Part shown: positions 17,102-25,694 of the stretch, piece by piece | How the letters are laid out: every line of letters starts with the position of its first letter | How positions within the stretch are numbered: the first letter of the stretch is position 1 | Source of the DNA: Solimicrobium silvestre | GTDB lineage: Bacteria; Pseudomonadota; Gammaproteobacteria; Burkholderiales; Burkholderiaceae_D | Direction of reading: 5' to 3' | Assembly: GCF_002976435.1 (NCBI RefSeq) | Contig: NZ_PUGF01000020.1 | Coordinates: 31,955-95,954, forward strand | DNA: 64,000 nucleotides | Made by a program: the position numbers and the translations under genes | Notes under the pieces: model-generated | Seen by the model: the letters and a program-made list of their open reading frames with translations, nothing else | Told to the model about the DNA's origin: nothing | Databases searched by the model: none

Positions 17102-17874
17102 TGAATACTCATCCCATCATCAGCACTCACAATTGCGCCATTTAAAAACCGGGATTCTTCTGCGGCTAATAACAACAATAATCCATCCAAATCTTCTGGC
17201 TGGCCCAGGCGATTGCGCGGCAACATGCTCATCAATTTTCTGCCTGCTTCGCTATCAAAATAACTTTGATTAATTTCGGTGGCAATGTAACCAGGGCAAA
17301 TCGCATTCACATTAATACCGTATTTACCCCATTCCAATGCCATCGCCTTGGTCATTTGAATGACGGCCGCCTTACTCATGCAATAAATACCAATTTGAGG
17401 TAACGCACGCATACCGGCAACCGAGGCGATATTAACTATTCTGTGCTGTTTTTTAGGATCACCTTTAGCGCGCGCAACCATGCGTTTAGCGGTTTCCTGC
17501 GCCACAAAAAAGGCACCGCGCTGATTAGTATCCATGACATAGGCGTAATCGTCTGGCGTGACATCCAACAAGCGCTGCGTTGTAGAAACTCCGGCGTTAT
17601 TAATCAAGATGTCAATCGGCCCGGCTTCGGTTTCCGCATGCGCAATCGCCGACTTAATGCTGGCATAGTCGCTCACGTCGAGCTGCACCATATGGGCGGC
17701 GCCGCCTTCGGCTTCAATTTCGGCACGCAATTCTTTTAAGCGATCAATTCGTCGTGCTGCCAACACCACTTGCGCACCGGCTTGAGCTAATACTTTTGCA
17801 AAGCGCGCACCTAAACCGCTGGATGCGCCAGTAACTAAAGCGATTTTTCCTTCGAAATTAACTTCAATACCCAT
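17098..17874 (-). CDS. Short-chain dehydrogenase/reductase (FabG-like)
   Basis: 258-residue classical SDR: cofactor motif TGASSGLG (residues ~15-22), NNAG near 95, catalytic Ser in IVNIASVAG and the Y-x3-K in IYCMSKAAV. ARRIDR after the second strand favours NADP(H). Similar to 3-oxoacyl-ACP reductase and to acetoacetyl-CoA reductase-like enzymes; the exact substrate is unknown. A GAGGAGG ribosome site precedes the ATG; it is first in a two-gene unit with the thioesterase. Confidence 0.85.
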   Translation of the reverse strand: MGIEVNFEGKIALVTGASSGLGARFAKVLAQAGAQVVLAARRIDRLKELRAEIEAEGGAAHMVQLDVSDYASIKSAIAHAETEAGPIDILINNAGVSTTQRLLDVTPDDYAYVMDTNQRGAFFVAQETAKRMVARAKGDPKKQHRIVNIASVAGMRALPQIGIYCMSKAAVIQMTKAMALEWGKYGINVNAICPGYIATEINQSYFDSEAGRKLMSMLPRNRLGQPEDLDGLLLLLAAEESRFLNGAIVSADDGMSIQ

Positions 17875-18120
17875 CGTTGCCTCCTCAAATATAAAACATC
17901 ACAACATGATGCCATAATTGTTGCAATTTCAGTGATGCAATCAGCACCCTATTCCAGTCATTTAATGCATATTTTGACTGGCTCTGACATAATTTCGACA
18001 TTCGTTTCAAAATTCGTTGCTACGCTATCTTGCTCAATTCGTCAGTAACCTATATTATTCAAACAAAAAATAAGCACGCTCGTACTAAATTAACCTTACA
18101 ACCAAAATGAGATCACCGTT

Positions 18121-19791
18121 ATGACTACAAACTTCCTGGAAAAATTTGGGCCACGCGATACGATGGAATACGATGTCGTTATCGTCGGCGGTGGTCCTGC
18201 TGGGCTGTCAGCGGCGATCAAACTCAAGCAACTAGCGCTAGCTCAAAGCAAAGAAGTATCAGTCTGCGTGCTGGAAAAAGGCGGTGAATTAGGCGCACAT
18301 ATTTTATCCGGCGCAGTGATGGACCCGATCGCCATCAATGAATTATTCCCAAACTGGAAAGAACTCGGCGCACCGTTAAATACCGAAGTCAGCGAAGATC
18401 GTTTTTTAATGTTAACCGAAACTGGCTCCATCAAAACTCCCAATTGGATGCTGCCGGATTGCTTTCAAAACCACGGCAACTACGTTATTTCCTTAGCTAA
18501 TGTGGTGCGCTGGTTAGGCCAGCAGGCTGAAAGCTTAGGTGTTGAAATTTTCCCTGGCTTCCCTGCTGCTGAAATTTTATATAACGAAGATGGCTCAGTA
18601 AAAGGCGTCGCCACTGGCAACATGGGCGTAAGCCATGACGGCACAGCCAGTGCGGCATTCCAGCTAGGCATGGAATTACACGCGAAATACACCTTGTTTG
18701 CAGAAGGTGCACGTGGCCACCTCGGCAAACAGTTGATGCAAAAATTCAACTTAAACGAACAGTGCGACCCACAAACTTACGGTATCGGTATCAAAGAATT
18801 GTGGGAAATAGATCCTGCTAAGCATCAAGCCGGTTTAGTCATACACACTGCTGGCTGGCCGTTAGCTTCAGATACTTATGGCGGCTCTTTCCTGTATCAC
18901 CTGGAAAACAACCAGGTGGCAGTTGGCCTAGTAGTTGGCTTAAGCTACGCCAATCCGTATTTGTCGCCTTATGAAGAATTTCAACGCTACAAAACCCATC
19001 CGGCAATTCGTCACTTCTTTGAAGGCGCTAAACGGATCTCTTACGGCGCACGCGCGATTACTGCTGGTGGACTTCAATCCTTACCTAAACTCACCTTCCC
19101 GGGCGGAGCATTGATCGGGTGTGATGCTGGATTCTTGAATATGAGCCGTATCAAAGGTAGCCACGCAGCAATGAAGAGCGGTATGTTGGTAGCAGAATCC
19201 ATCTTCACGGCATTAGCTTCAGAGCGCGCTCATGATGAACTGAGCAGCTACAGCGTCGCATTTAAAGATTCATGGTTACATACCGAATTGCATAAAGCAC
19301 GTAACGTTAAACCGTGGTTGGCAAAAGGTTTGTATTTTGGTGCTGCGATGGTGGGTATCGATCAAATCCTATTCAAGGGTAAAGCGCCATGGACATTGCA
19401 TCACCAGCATGCGGACCATGAATGCCTGCGCCCTGCTTCCGAATTTGAACCTATTGTGTATCCAAAACCGGATGGGAAATTAACATTTGATCGACTTTCC
19501 TCAGTCTTCATTTCCAACACCAATCACGCTGAAGACCAGCCGATACATTTGACGTTGAAAAACGCAGAGGTACCTGTCGGTATCAATTTAGCGCAATACG
19601 CGGGCCCGGAAGCACGTTATTGCCCTGCTGGCGTATACGAATTTATTAAAGCCGATGATGGCGCGGATAAGCTGCAAATCAACGCTCAAAACTGCGTGCA
19701 TTGCAAGACTTGCGACATTAAAGATCCGACTCAAAATATCGTTTGGGTAACACCAGAAGGCGGCGGCGGACCGAATTACCCGAATATGTAA
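18121..19791 (+). CDS. Electron-transfer-flavoprotein:ubiquinone oxidoreductase
   Basis: 556 residues, full length for ETF-QO. It takes electrons from reduced ETF (fatty-acid and amino-acid oxidation) into the ubiquinone pool at the inner membrane. The FAD-binding start is DVVIVGGGPAGLSAAIKL; a second FAD segment is GALIGCDAGFLNMSRIKGSH. The C-terminal 4Fe-4S ferredoxin part has CPAGVYEF and NCVHCKTCDIKDPTQNI with all four cysteines. The monotopic membrane segment lies in between. It stands alone, ended by the strong bidirectional hairpin at 19798. Confidence 0.95.
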   Translation: MTTNFLEKFGPRDTMEYDVVIVGGGPAGLSAAIKLKQLALAQSKEVSVCVLEKGGELGAHILSGAVMDPIAINELFPNWKELGAPLNTEVSEDRFLMLTETGSIKTPNWMLPDCFQNHGNYVISLANVVRWLGQQAESLGVEIFPGFPAAEILYNEDGSVKGVATGNMGVSHDGTASAAFQLGMELHAKYTLFAEGARGHLGKQLMQKFNLNEQCDPQTYGIGIKELWEIDPAKHQAGLVIHTAGWPLASDTYGGSFLYHLENNQVAVGLVVGLSYANPYLSPYEEFQRYKTHPAIRHFFEGAKRISYGARAITAGGLQSLPKLTFPGGALIGCDAGFLNMSRIKGSHAAMKSGMLVAESIFTALASERAHDELSSYSVAFKDSWLHTELHKARNVKPWLAKGLYFGAAMVGIDQILFKGKAPWTLHHQHADHECLRPASEFEPIVYPKPDGKLTFDRLSSVFISNTNHAEDQPIHLTLKNAEVPVGINLAQYAGPEARYCPAGVYEFIKADDGADKLQINAQNCVHCKTCDIKDPTQNIVWVTPEGGGGPNYPNM

Positions 19792-19797
19792 TATTCA

Positions 19798-19841
19798 AGC
19801 TCCATAAAAAAAGCCGCAAACGCGGCTTTTTTTATGGAGCT
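19798..19841. terminator. Strong bidirectional terminator
   Basis: A perfect 20-bp inverted repeat (19798-19817 and 19822-19841) with an AAAC loop; the core GCCGC/GCGGC is flanked by A7 and T7, so it works on both strands: for the ETF-QO gene and for the convergent OmpW gene. Confidence 0.92.
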
Positions 19842-19860
19842 GAGATCAATCTAAATCAAC

Positions 19861-20604
19861 TTAGAAGCGATATCCGATAGCAGCATAAAGTACGATAGGG
19901 TTCAAAGTAAGTGTTGTATTACCCTGCACTGATCCAACTAGGGTTGGATTGATAGTTAAATCCGCCGTTGTTTTTAACTTTACATAAGACACTGTAAAAC
20001 TGGCATACCAATCTTTATCAATCGCGTAACTTGCGCCAGCATTGAATACTGGAACCCAAGAACTGCCCAATTTAGCGGTAGAAACAGCGCTAGAATCAAA
20101 TCCTTGTTGTTGTCCATATGTCTGAAAGCTATTAGACAATGAAACATCTGAATAACTTACATGAGCGATACCCAATCCTAAAATTGGACGGAATGCTGTT
20201 TGCGCAGTACCAAAATAATACTTGCCGAGTAAAGCCGGAGCCCATTGCTTGGCTGTACCAATTTGACCAATTGGAGCGAAAGTCCCCGTACCGATTAATT
20301 TATAAGTCGGCGGTACACCGATATCAAGGGAAGCAACCCAATTGTCGGTCAAAAAACGATCGATAGATACTTCCAAGGTATTGGTAGGATCAACGCTTGC
20401 GCCTGAACCTACTTTTGGTCCCGCTACTCCCGGAATATTAGGTGAAGTAATAACTAAAGGTGTACTAGAGTCTTGCGGAGCAATATGAGCCCAACCAGCA
20501 CTCACAACTGTATCGCCAGCAGATTGAGCAAAAGAAGGCGCTGCAGATGCGGCCAGAATGGCTAAAGCGGCAAATTTAGCTGCGGAAGTAATTTGAAATT
20601 GCAT
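19861..20604 (-). CDS. OmpW-family outer-membrane protein (copy 1)
   Basis: 247 residues with a cleavable signal (ending APSFAQS) and an eight-stranded beta-barrel of the OmpW/AlkL type: N-terminal VVSAGWAHIAPQDSSTPL, DPTNTLEVSIDRFLTDNWVAS, QWAPALLGKYYF and a C-terminal Phe (YAAIGYRF), the usual outer-membrane assembly signal. OmpW proteins make small hydrophobic channels. A GGAGA ribosome site precedes the ATG. It is a tandem paralogue of the gene at 20838, with separate terminators for each. Confidence 0.92.
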   Translation of the reverse strand: MQFQITSAAKFAALAILAASAAPSFAQSAGDTVVSAGWAHIAPQDSSTPLVITSPNIPGVAGPKVGSGASVDPTNTLEVSIDRFLTDNWVASLDIGVPPTYKLIGTGTFAPIGQIGTAKQWAPALLGKYYFGTAQTAFRPILGLGIAHVSYSDVSLSNSFQTYGQQQGFDSSAVSTAKLGSSWVPVFNAGASYAIDKDWYASFTVSYVKLKTTADLTINPTLVGSVQGNTTLTLNPIVLYAAIGYRF

Positions 20605-20792
20605 TTATTGTCTCCAAATAAAAAATTGGTATTTATGTTGAAAAGCTAAAAATCAAGCAGGACATCCTAACTACACTAGGTATGGCTATTAATGAACTTG
20701 ACTGAGCGCAATTTTAACCTTCCTCGCGAATTGAGAGTTAGAAGTTTAATTCCATTTGCAACACATTGCATTCAATAAATAACAATAGAAAT

Positions 20793-20819
20793 AAAAAAAG
20801 CCGCAAAGCGGCTTTTTTT
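20793..20819 (-). terminator. Intrinsic terminator of OmpW copy 2
   Basis: Stem GCCGC / GCGGC with an AAA loop flanked by A and T runs (A7 on the plus strand gives the U-tract for the minus-strand gene ending at 20838). Its core is the same GCCGC stem as the terminator after copy 1 and it probably shares its origin. Confidence 0.88.
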
Positions 20820-20837
20820 TGTGATGTTAGTAGCGAA

Positions 20838-21584
20838 TTAGAAGCGGTAACCAACCGAAAGATACGTCACAATCGGATTAAGTGTTAACTTCGTCGTACT
20901 TAAAACTGGCCCAACATTAGTCGTCGTCGTTAAGTCAGCGGTAGTTTTCAAACGAACATAAGATACTGAAAAACTCGCGGACCAATCTTTAGTGATAGCG
21001 TAATTAATACCAACGTTCACAACAGGAGCCCAAGAACTACTCAACTTGGCTGAAGTATCCGTAGCCTTGATCGCTCCTTGACTTAGCAGGCCTAGCGTGC
21101 CAGCCACAGTTTGTTGGAAATTTTGCGTCAAGGAAATATCTGTATAGCGCACATAGGTAGCGCCCACGCCGACAAATGGACGAAACTGCGCGTTTGAGTC
21201 AGCAAAAAAATACTTACCTAGTAAGGTCGGAGCCCATTGCTTAGCCTCCCCAATTTGACCAACTGATGCCAATGAACCGGTGCCCTGCAATTTATAGGTT
21301 GGAGGAATACCTAAATCAAGCGAGGTTGCCCAATTATCGGTGAGAAAACGCGTTACCGAAAAGCCAAGGGTATTAGTAGGATCTACAGAAGCTCCAGAAC
21401 CAGGCAATGACGCTGACATTGGCGAAGTAATTCTTAATGGTGTACTAGAGTCTTGAGGTGCTATATGAGCCCAACCTGCGCTTACAATCGTATCACCAGC
21501 AGATTGTGCTGAAGCCGATGCAGAAGATATTGCAGCAACCGCCAAAGCCGAGATTTTATATAAAGTAGTTAATTGAGATGACAT
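20838..21584 (-). CDS. OmpW-family outer-membrane protein (copy 2)
   Basis: 248 residues, clearly related to copy 1 across its length (same VSAGWAHIAPQDSSTPL start of the mature part, same DPTNTL and FLTDNWATSLDLGIPP segments, same LKTTADL and C-terminal VGYRF). Signal peptide ends near SASAQSAG. The loops between strands differ most, as expected where phage or solute contacts are made. It lies upstream of copy 1 on the same strand with its own terminator; a 17-bp palindrome lies ~95 bases before its start. Confidence 0.92.
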   Translation of the reverse strand: MSSQLTTLYKISALAVAAISSASASAQSAGDTIVSAGWAHIAPQDSSTPLRITSPMSASLPGSGASVDPTNTLGFSVTRFLTDNWATSLDLGIPPTYKLQGTGSLASVGQIGEAKQWAPTLLGKYFFADSNAQFRPFVGVGATYVRYTDISLTQNFQQTVAGTLGLLSQGAIKATDTSAKLSSSWAPVVNVGINYAITKDWSASFSVSYVRLKTTADLTTTTNVGPVLSTTKLTLNPIVTYLSVGYRF

Positions 21585-21679
21585 TTATTTTCTCCTGATG
21601 AAATTATTGAGTTAGTGCGCTTAACGTCAGCTGAAAATCAAAGCAAAAAAACGTATGTGTATTAATTGCCAAGTTCAAC

Positions 21680-21696
21680 AAGTTAGATTCTAACTT
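21680..21696. promoter_or_regulatory. 17-bp palindrome upstream of OmpW copy 2, candidate operator
   Basis: AAGTTAGATTCTAACTT reads as perfect 8-base arms around one central base. It lies in the 240-bp region ahead of the OmpW gene. The region ahead of copy 1 keeps only a partial TCTAACT half. The binding protein is unknown. Confidence 0.45.
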
Positions 21697-21824
21697 TAAT
21701 TTCATTTCAAAAAATGAATGTTTGCATATAAAACATAATTTATTATTATCCATAAAGGTAGCAGAAGTTAAGTCAGCAAGTTATGTGACAAAACAACAGC
21801 AAAATGAGTAGAGAGGAAGTAAGA

Positions 21825-22391
21825 CTAGGACTTAAGCCAAAGTCCAGATTGAATTTTTTCCAGCCAAAAAGCACCGATAATGGTTTTTACATCCGTAACT
21901 TGACCGTTTTTAACTGCATCCAGTAATTCGGTAAGTGGTGCCCGATAAGTTTCAAGGAATTCACCGTCATCCAGATTTGATTGTCCAGGATGTAAATCAC
22001 GCGCCAAGAAAATTTCCAGATGCTCATCCGCATACGCAATGGCGTTGTGAATAGTGCAGACAAACTGCCATGAATTTGCCGTGTAGCCGGTTTCTTCAAG
22101 CAATTCACGCTTAGCACAATCAAGCGGGTCTTCGTCAAGGTCAATTTTCCCAGCAGGAAACTCGATAAAAACTTGATTAAGTGGATAGCGGTACTGGCGT
22201 TCTAATAAAACAGTACCATCTTCAAACAATGGAAGAATAACGACGGCACCAGGGTGTTTTATATATTCACGAAATGTGCTTTTACCATCAGGCAACGCAA
22301 CTTTATCGCGCTGTATTTTTAAGAAGTGACCGTCATAAACCTGCTCACCAGAAATAAAAGTTTCTTTTAAATGCTTATCTAAGTCAGTCAT
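21825..22391 (-). CDS. NUDIX hydrolase, ADP-ribose pyrophosphatase type
   Basis: 188 residues from the ATG at 22391, which overlaps the DUF2818 stop by 4 bases; a longer frame start at 22472 would run deep into that gene. The Nudix box is complete: G-x5-E-x7-REL-x-EE-x-G in the segment from GKIDLDE to EETGY (residues ~85-107). It resembles the NudF/ADP-ribose or nucleotide-sugar diphosphatase group (FREYIKHPGAVVILPL before the box). Its fixed place after nuoN and DUF2818 in this bacterial group suggests co-expression with complex I, possibly clearing NAD-derived ADP-ribose (inference). Confidence 0.9.
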   Translation of the reverse strand: MTDLDKHLKETFISGEQVYDGHFLKIQRDKVALPDGKSTFREYIKHPGAVVILPLFEDGTVLLERQYRYPLNQVFIEFPAGKIDLDEDPLDCAKRELLEETGYTANSWQFVCTIHNAIAYADEHLEIFLARDLHPGQSNLDDGEFLETYRAPLTELLDAVKNGQVTDVKTIIGAFWLEKIQSGLWLKS

Positions 22392-22693
22392 TGGCGGCGC
22401 AAGTATTGATAAACGAAACCTGGAAATGCGAATACGATAAACAGGCAGGCAGAAATGGCGAAAAATTCCCATCCTTGTGGAAATACATTGCCAATACTGA
22501 CTTCAAACAGATAGGCTAAGCCACCCAGTAAAAAGTAACAGACAAGCAATTCAAGCAAGCGCAGCCAAAATGATTTTTTTGAGCCTGCATTCCTAAGAGG
22601 AATCACTGCAAATAAACGTTGATTTAAAAAAGGCAGGTTGGCACCGAACAGTGCCAACACAATCACAATCCAAACAGCTACCGACAGCTGCAT
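22388..22693 (-). CDS. DUF2818 family small membrane protein
   Basis: 101 residues with about three membrane helices (residues ~4-22, ~44-65 and ~73-95). Belongs to the DUF2818 group found right after nuoN in Betaproteobacteria; function unknown. Its ATG overlaps the nuoN stop (TAATG) and its own stop overlaps the NUDIX start (ATGA), so it is translationally coupled on both sides. This tight linkage points to a role in complex I assembly or stability (inference). Confidence 0.85.
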   Translation of the reverse strand: MQLSVAVWIVIVLALFGANLPFLNQRLFAVIPLRNAGSKKSFWLRLLELLVCYFLLGGLAYLFEVSIGNVFPQGWEFFAISACLFIVFAFPGFVYQYLRRQ

Positions 22694-24171
22694 TAAGATG
22701 CCAATGTTTTAGTAATGGCAACCAAACAGGTATTCATTAGCGATTCAGGCATTATTCCGAATACTAAGACGGCCAAACCATTTAAGCTAAGTACCAAGCG
22801 CATTTCTTTACCAACCGCCAATACGTGCGTATCTGACGGCTCATCAAAGTACATCACTTTAATGACCCGAATATAATAAAACGCACCGATTAACGAGAAT
22901 AAGACAGCTGCGATTGCCAGCCAGACTTGCCCTGTTCCTAATACCGCCTGCAGTACTGATAACTTCGCATAGAATCCCATAAATGGAGGAATTCCAGCCA
23001 GTGAGAACATCATCATTAACATCACAAAGGCAAACCATGGACTACGTTTGCTCAAGCCTTTTAAATCATCAATTTGCTCAGATTCAAAACCATTACGTGC
23101 TAACAGCAAAATCATGCCGAAAGTACCTAACGTGGTAATAACATAGGTAATCACATAAAACATAGATGAGGCATAAGCGCTCGCGGCTAAATTAACGTGT
23201 CCATCTGAAACGCCAGACAGCAGGCCTAACAACATAAAGCCCATGTGTGAAATCGTGGAGAAAGCCAACATACGCTTCAAATTGGTCTGAGCTAAAGCCG
23301 CGATATTACCGACCGCCATCGACAAAACTGCCAACACGGTTAACATTTGTTGCCAATCCACAGCTTGTGTAAACAAGGCTTCGACTAAGAGGCGGAAACA
23401 AATTGCAAATGCAGCAAATTTTGGAGCAGCACCTAATAACAAGGTAACACTGGTCGGTGAACCTTGATAAACATCGGGTACCCACATATGAAAAGGTACA
23501 GCGCCCAATTTAAAGGCCAGGCCAGAAACAATAAATACTAAAGCGAATACTAAAATCGTTTTATTCGCGGTAACTGACGAACTGATCCGTGCAATTTCAG
23601 ATAAATCCAAAGAGCCAGTTGCACCGTACAACATGGATATTCCGTACAGCAAAAATCCTGAAGCTAATGCACCGAGTACAAAATACTTCATTGCGGCTTC
23701 TGTAGATGAAACATGGTTACGGCGCAAAGCGACTAAAGCATATAAAGCTAATGACATCAGTTCCAAACCGAGGTAAATGATCAGTACGTTATTACCTGAA
23801 ATCATCACCATTTGTCCAAGCAAAGAGAACAAGGCCAGAACGTAGAATTCACCGCCCAACTCATTACCCAGCATGCCGCGATCAGTACTATATTGGCGAC
23901 TATAAATTAAGGTCATACCAACAGCTAAGTATGAAAACAATTTCAATAAGTTAGACATTGGGTCAGACAAGAACATATTATTGAACGTATACACAGTTTG
24001 ACCTGCGTTGAAGTCCGACATAGTCAATGCAGCACAAATCACAATGGAAGCGAGCGATAAATAGTGCGTCACTATGCGCTTTGAGTCTGACAAAAACATG
24101 TCAATCAACAAGATCGCACAGATCGCCAGTAGTAAAAATAGTTCAGGATATGCCGGTGTAAAATTCATCAT
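22693..24171 (-). CDS. nuoN: NADH-quinone oxidoreductase subunit N
   Basis: 492-residue antiporter-like membrane subunit of complex I, about 14 helices. Family features: [17 protein letters not shown] in the conserved Glu helix, [16 protein letters not shown] with the channel Lys, and [19 protein letters not shown]. It forms one of the three proton channels in the membrane arm. Last nuo gene proper; its stop overlaps the next start. Confidence 0.96.
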   Translation of the reverse strand: MMNFTPAYPELFLLLAICAILLIDMFLSDSKRIVTHYLSLASIVICAALTMSDFNAGQTVYTFNNMFLSDPMSNLLKLFSYLAVGMTLIYSRQYSTDRGMLGNELGGEFYVLALFSLLGQMVMISGNNVLIIYLGLELMSLALYALVALRRNHVSSTEAAMKYFVLGALASGFLLYGISMLYGATGSLDLSEIARISSSVTANKTILVFALVFIVSGLAFKLGAVPFHMWVPDVYQGSPTSVTLLLGAAPKFAAFAICFRLLVEALFTQAVDWQQMLTVLAVLSMAVGNIAALAQTNLKRMLAFSTISHMGFMLLGLLSGVSDGHVNLAASAYASSMFYVITYVITTLGTFGMILLLARNGFESEQIDDLKGLSKRSPWFAFVMLMMMFSLAGIPPFMGFYAKLSVLQAVLGTGQVWLAIAAVLFSLIGAFYYIRVIKVMYFDEPSDTHVLAVGKEMRLVLSLNGLAVLVFGIMPESLMNTCLVAITKTLAS

Positions 24172-24189
24172 CTTTTTGCCTGTTTGGCC

Positions 24190-25674
24190 TTAAATTTTGG
24201 ATGTAGCGACATGCGCTAATAAATCAGTGACTGTAGTTTGCATCGCTGCTGTGAAAGGCTGTGGATACAGTCCCATCGCCAATACGGCTATTGCCAACAC
24301 CGCCAACATAAAAAATTCGCGTGCACTTAAATCAGTTAATTCAGCAACGTGTTTATGTGTTACAGCTCCGAAAACGACGCGCTTTACCATCCACAAGGAA
24401 TAAGCGGCGCCGAAAATCAAGGCCGTTGCAGCTAACATACCGATCCAGAAATTAAACTTAACCGCGCCCATAATTACCATAAACTCACCAACAAAACCTG
24501 AGGTCGCAGGCAAACCGCAATTGGCCATCGAGAACAATACAAAGAAGGCGGCAAATTTCGGCATGGTATTAACAACTCCTCCGTAATCGACGATTTGACG
24601 CGAATGAACGCGGTCATATAACACGCCAATACACAGGAACATCGCACCTGAGATGAAACCGTGTGAAATCATTTGAACCAGGCCACCTTGTACCGACATG
24701 TCGTTAAACATGAAGAAACCTAGCGTCACAAAGCCCATATGCGCGATGGAAGAATACGCCACCAATTTTTTCATATCGGTTTGAACCAAAGCCACCAAAC
24801 CGATGTAAATCACGGCAATCAGCGATAAGGTAATAATAAAACCGGATAGGTAGTGGCTTGCATCAGGAGCAATCGGTAAAGAGAACCGCAAGAAACCGTA
24901 GGCACCTAATTTCAACATAATTGCCGCCAACACGACGGAACCACCAGTTGGTGCTTCAACGTGCGCATCAGGTAACCAGGTATGTACTGGCCACATTGGT
25001 ACTTTTACGGCAAACGCCATCAAGAACGCGCAGAAAATCAAAATTTGCTGATTCAAATTGAGCGGCAATTTATGCCAGACAAGAATGTCGAAACTACCGG
25101 ATTGCGTATATAAATAAATGATGGCAATCAGGGTCAGCAATGAACCCATCAACGTGTACAAGAAAAACTTGAACGACGCATAGACGCGATTTGCACCACC
25201 CCAGACACCGATAATGATGTACATCGGGATCAATGTCGCTTCAAAGAATACGTAAAATAGCAGTCCGTCTAAAGCGCAAAACACACCGATCATTAAACCT
25301 GACAAGATCAGAAATGCGCCCATGTATTGCGCTACGCGTTTTTCAATGACAACCCAACCTGCGATGACGACGATAACGGAAATAAAAGCCGTAAGTATCA
25401 CCATCCACAGCGAGATTCCATCAATACCCAAATAATAGTTCACATTAAAGCGCTCTATCCAGCTGGAATGCTCAACGAATTGCATGCCGTGGGCAGCATT
25501 ATCAAACTCTTTGATTAACGGGAGCGTGACAAGAAAACTGGTGACAGCCCCAATTAAAGAGACGATTCGTACCAGATTTGGATTTTCATCTTTGCCAAAA
25601 GCAATGACAAAAATCCCGAACGCGATTGGAAGCCAGATCGCAAGACTTAATAAAATGGAGGTTGACTGCATCAT
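24190..25674 (-). CDS. nuoM: NADH-quinone oxidoreductase subunit M
   Basis: 494-residue antiporter-like subunit, about 14 helices. Key-residue helices are seen in FYVFFEATLIPMYIIIGVWG (conserved Glu) and KVPMWPVHTWLPDAHVEAPT (channel Lys/His). Proton-pumping channel next to NuoL. Spaced 18 bases from nuoN and 20 from nuoL. Confidence 0.97.
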   Translation of the reverse strand: MMQSTSILLSLAIWLPIAFGIFVIAFGKDENPNLVRIVSLIGAVTSFLVTLPLIKEFDNAAHGMQFVEHSSWIERFNVNYYLGIDGISLWMVILTAFISVIVVIAGWVVIEKRVAQYMGAFLILSGLMIGVFCALDGLLFYVFFEATLIPMYIIIGVWGGANRVYASFKFFLYTLMGSLLTLIAIIYLYTQSGSFDILVWHKLPLNLNQQILIFCAFLMAFAVKVPMWPVHTWLPDAHVEAPTGGSVVLAAIMLKLGAYGFLRFSLPIAPDASHYLSGFIITLSLIAVIYIGLVALVQTDMKKLVAYSSIAHMGFVTLGFFMFNDMSVQGGLVQMISHGFISGAMFLCIGVLYDRVHSRQIVDYGGVVNTMPKFAAFFVLFSMANCGLPATSGFVGEFMVIMGAVKFNFWIGMLAATALIFGAAYSLWMVKRVVFGAVTHKHVAELTDLSAREFFMLAVLAIAVLAMGLYPQPFTAAMQTTVTDLLAHVATSKI

Positions 25675-25694
25675 GGTTATATTCTTTGGTCTGC

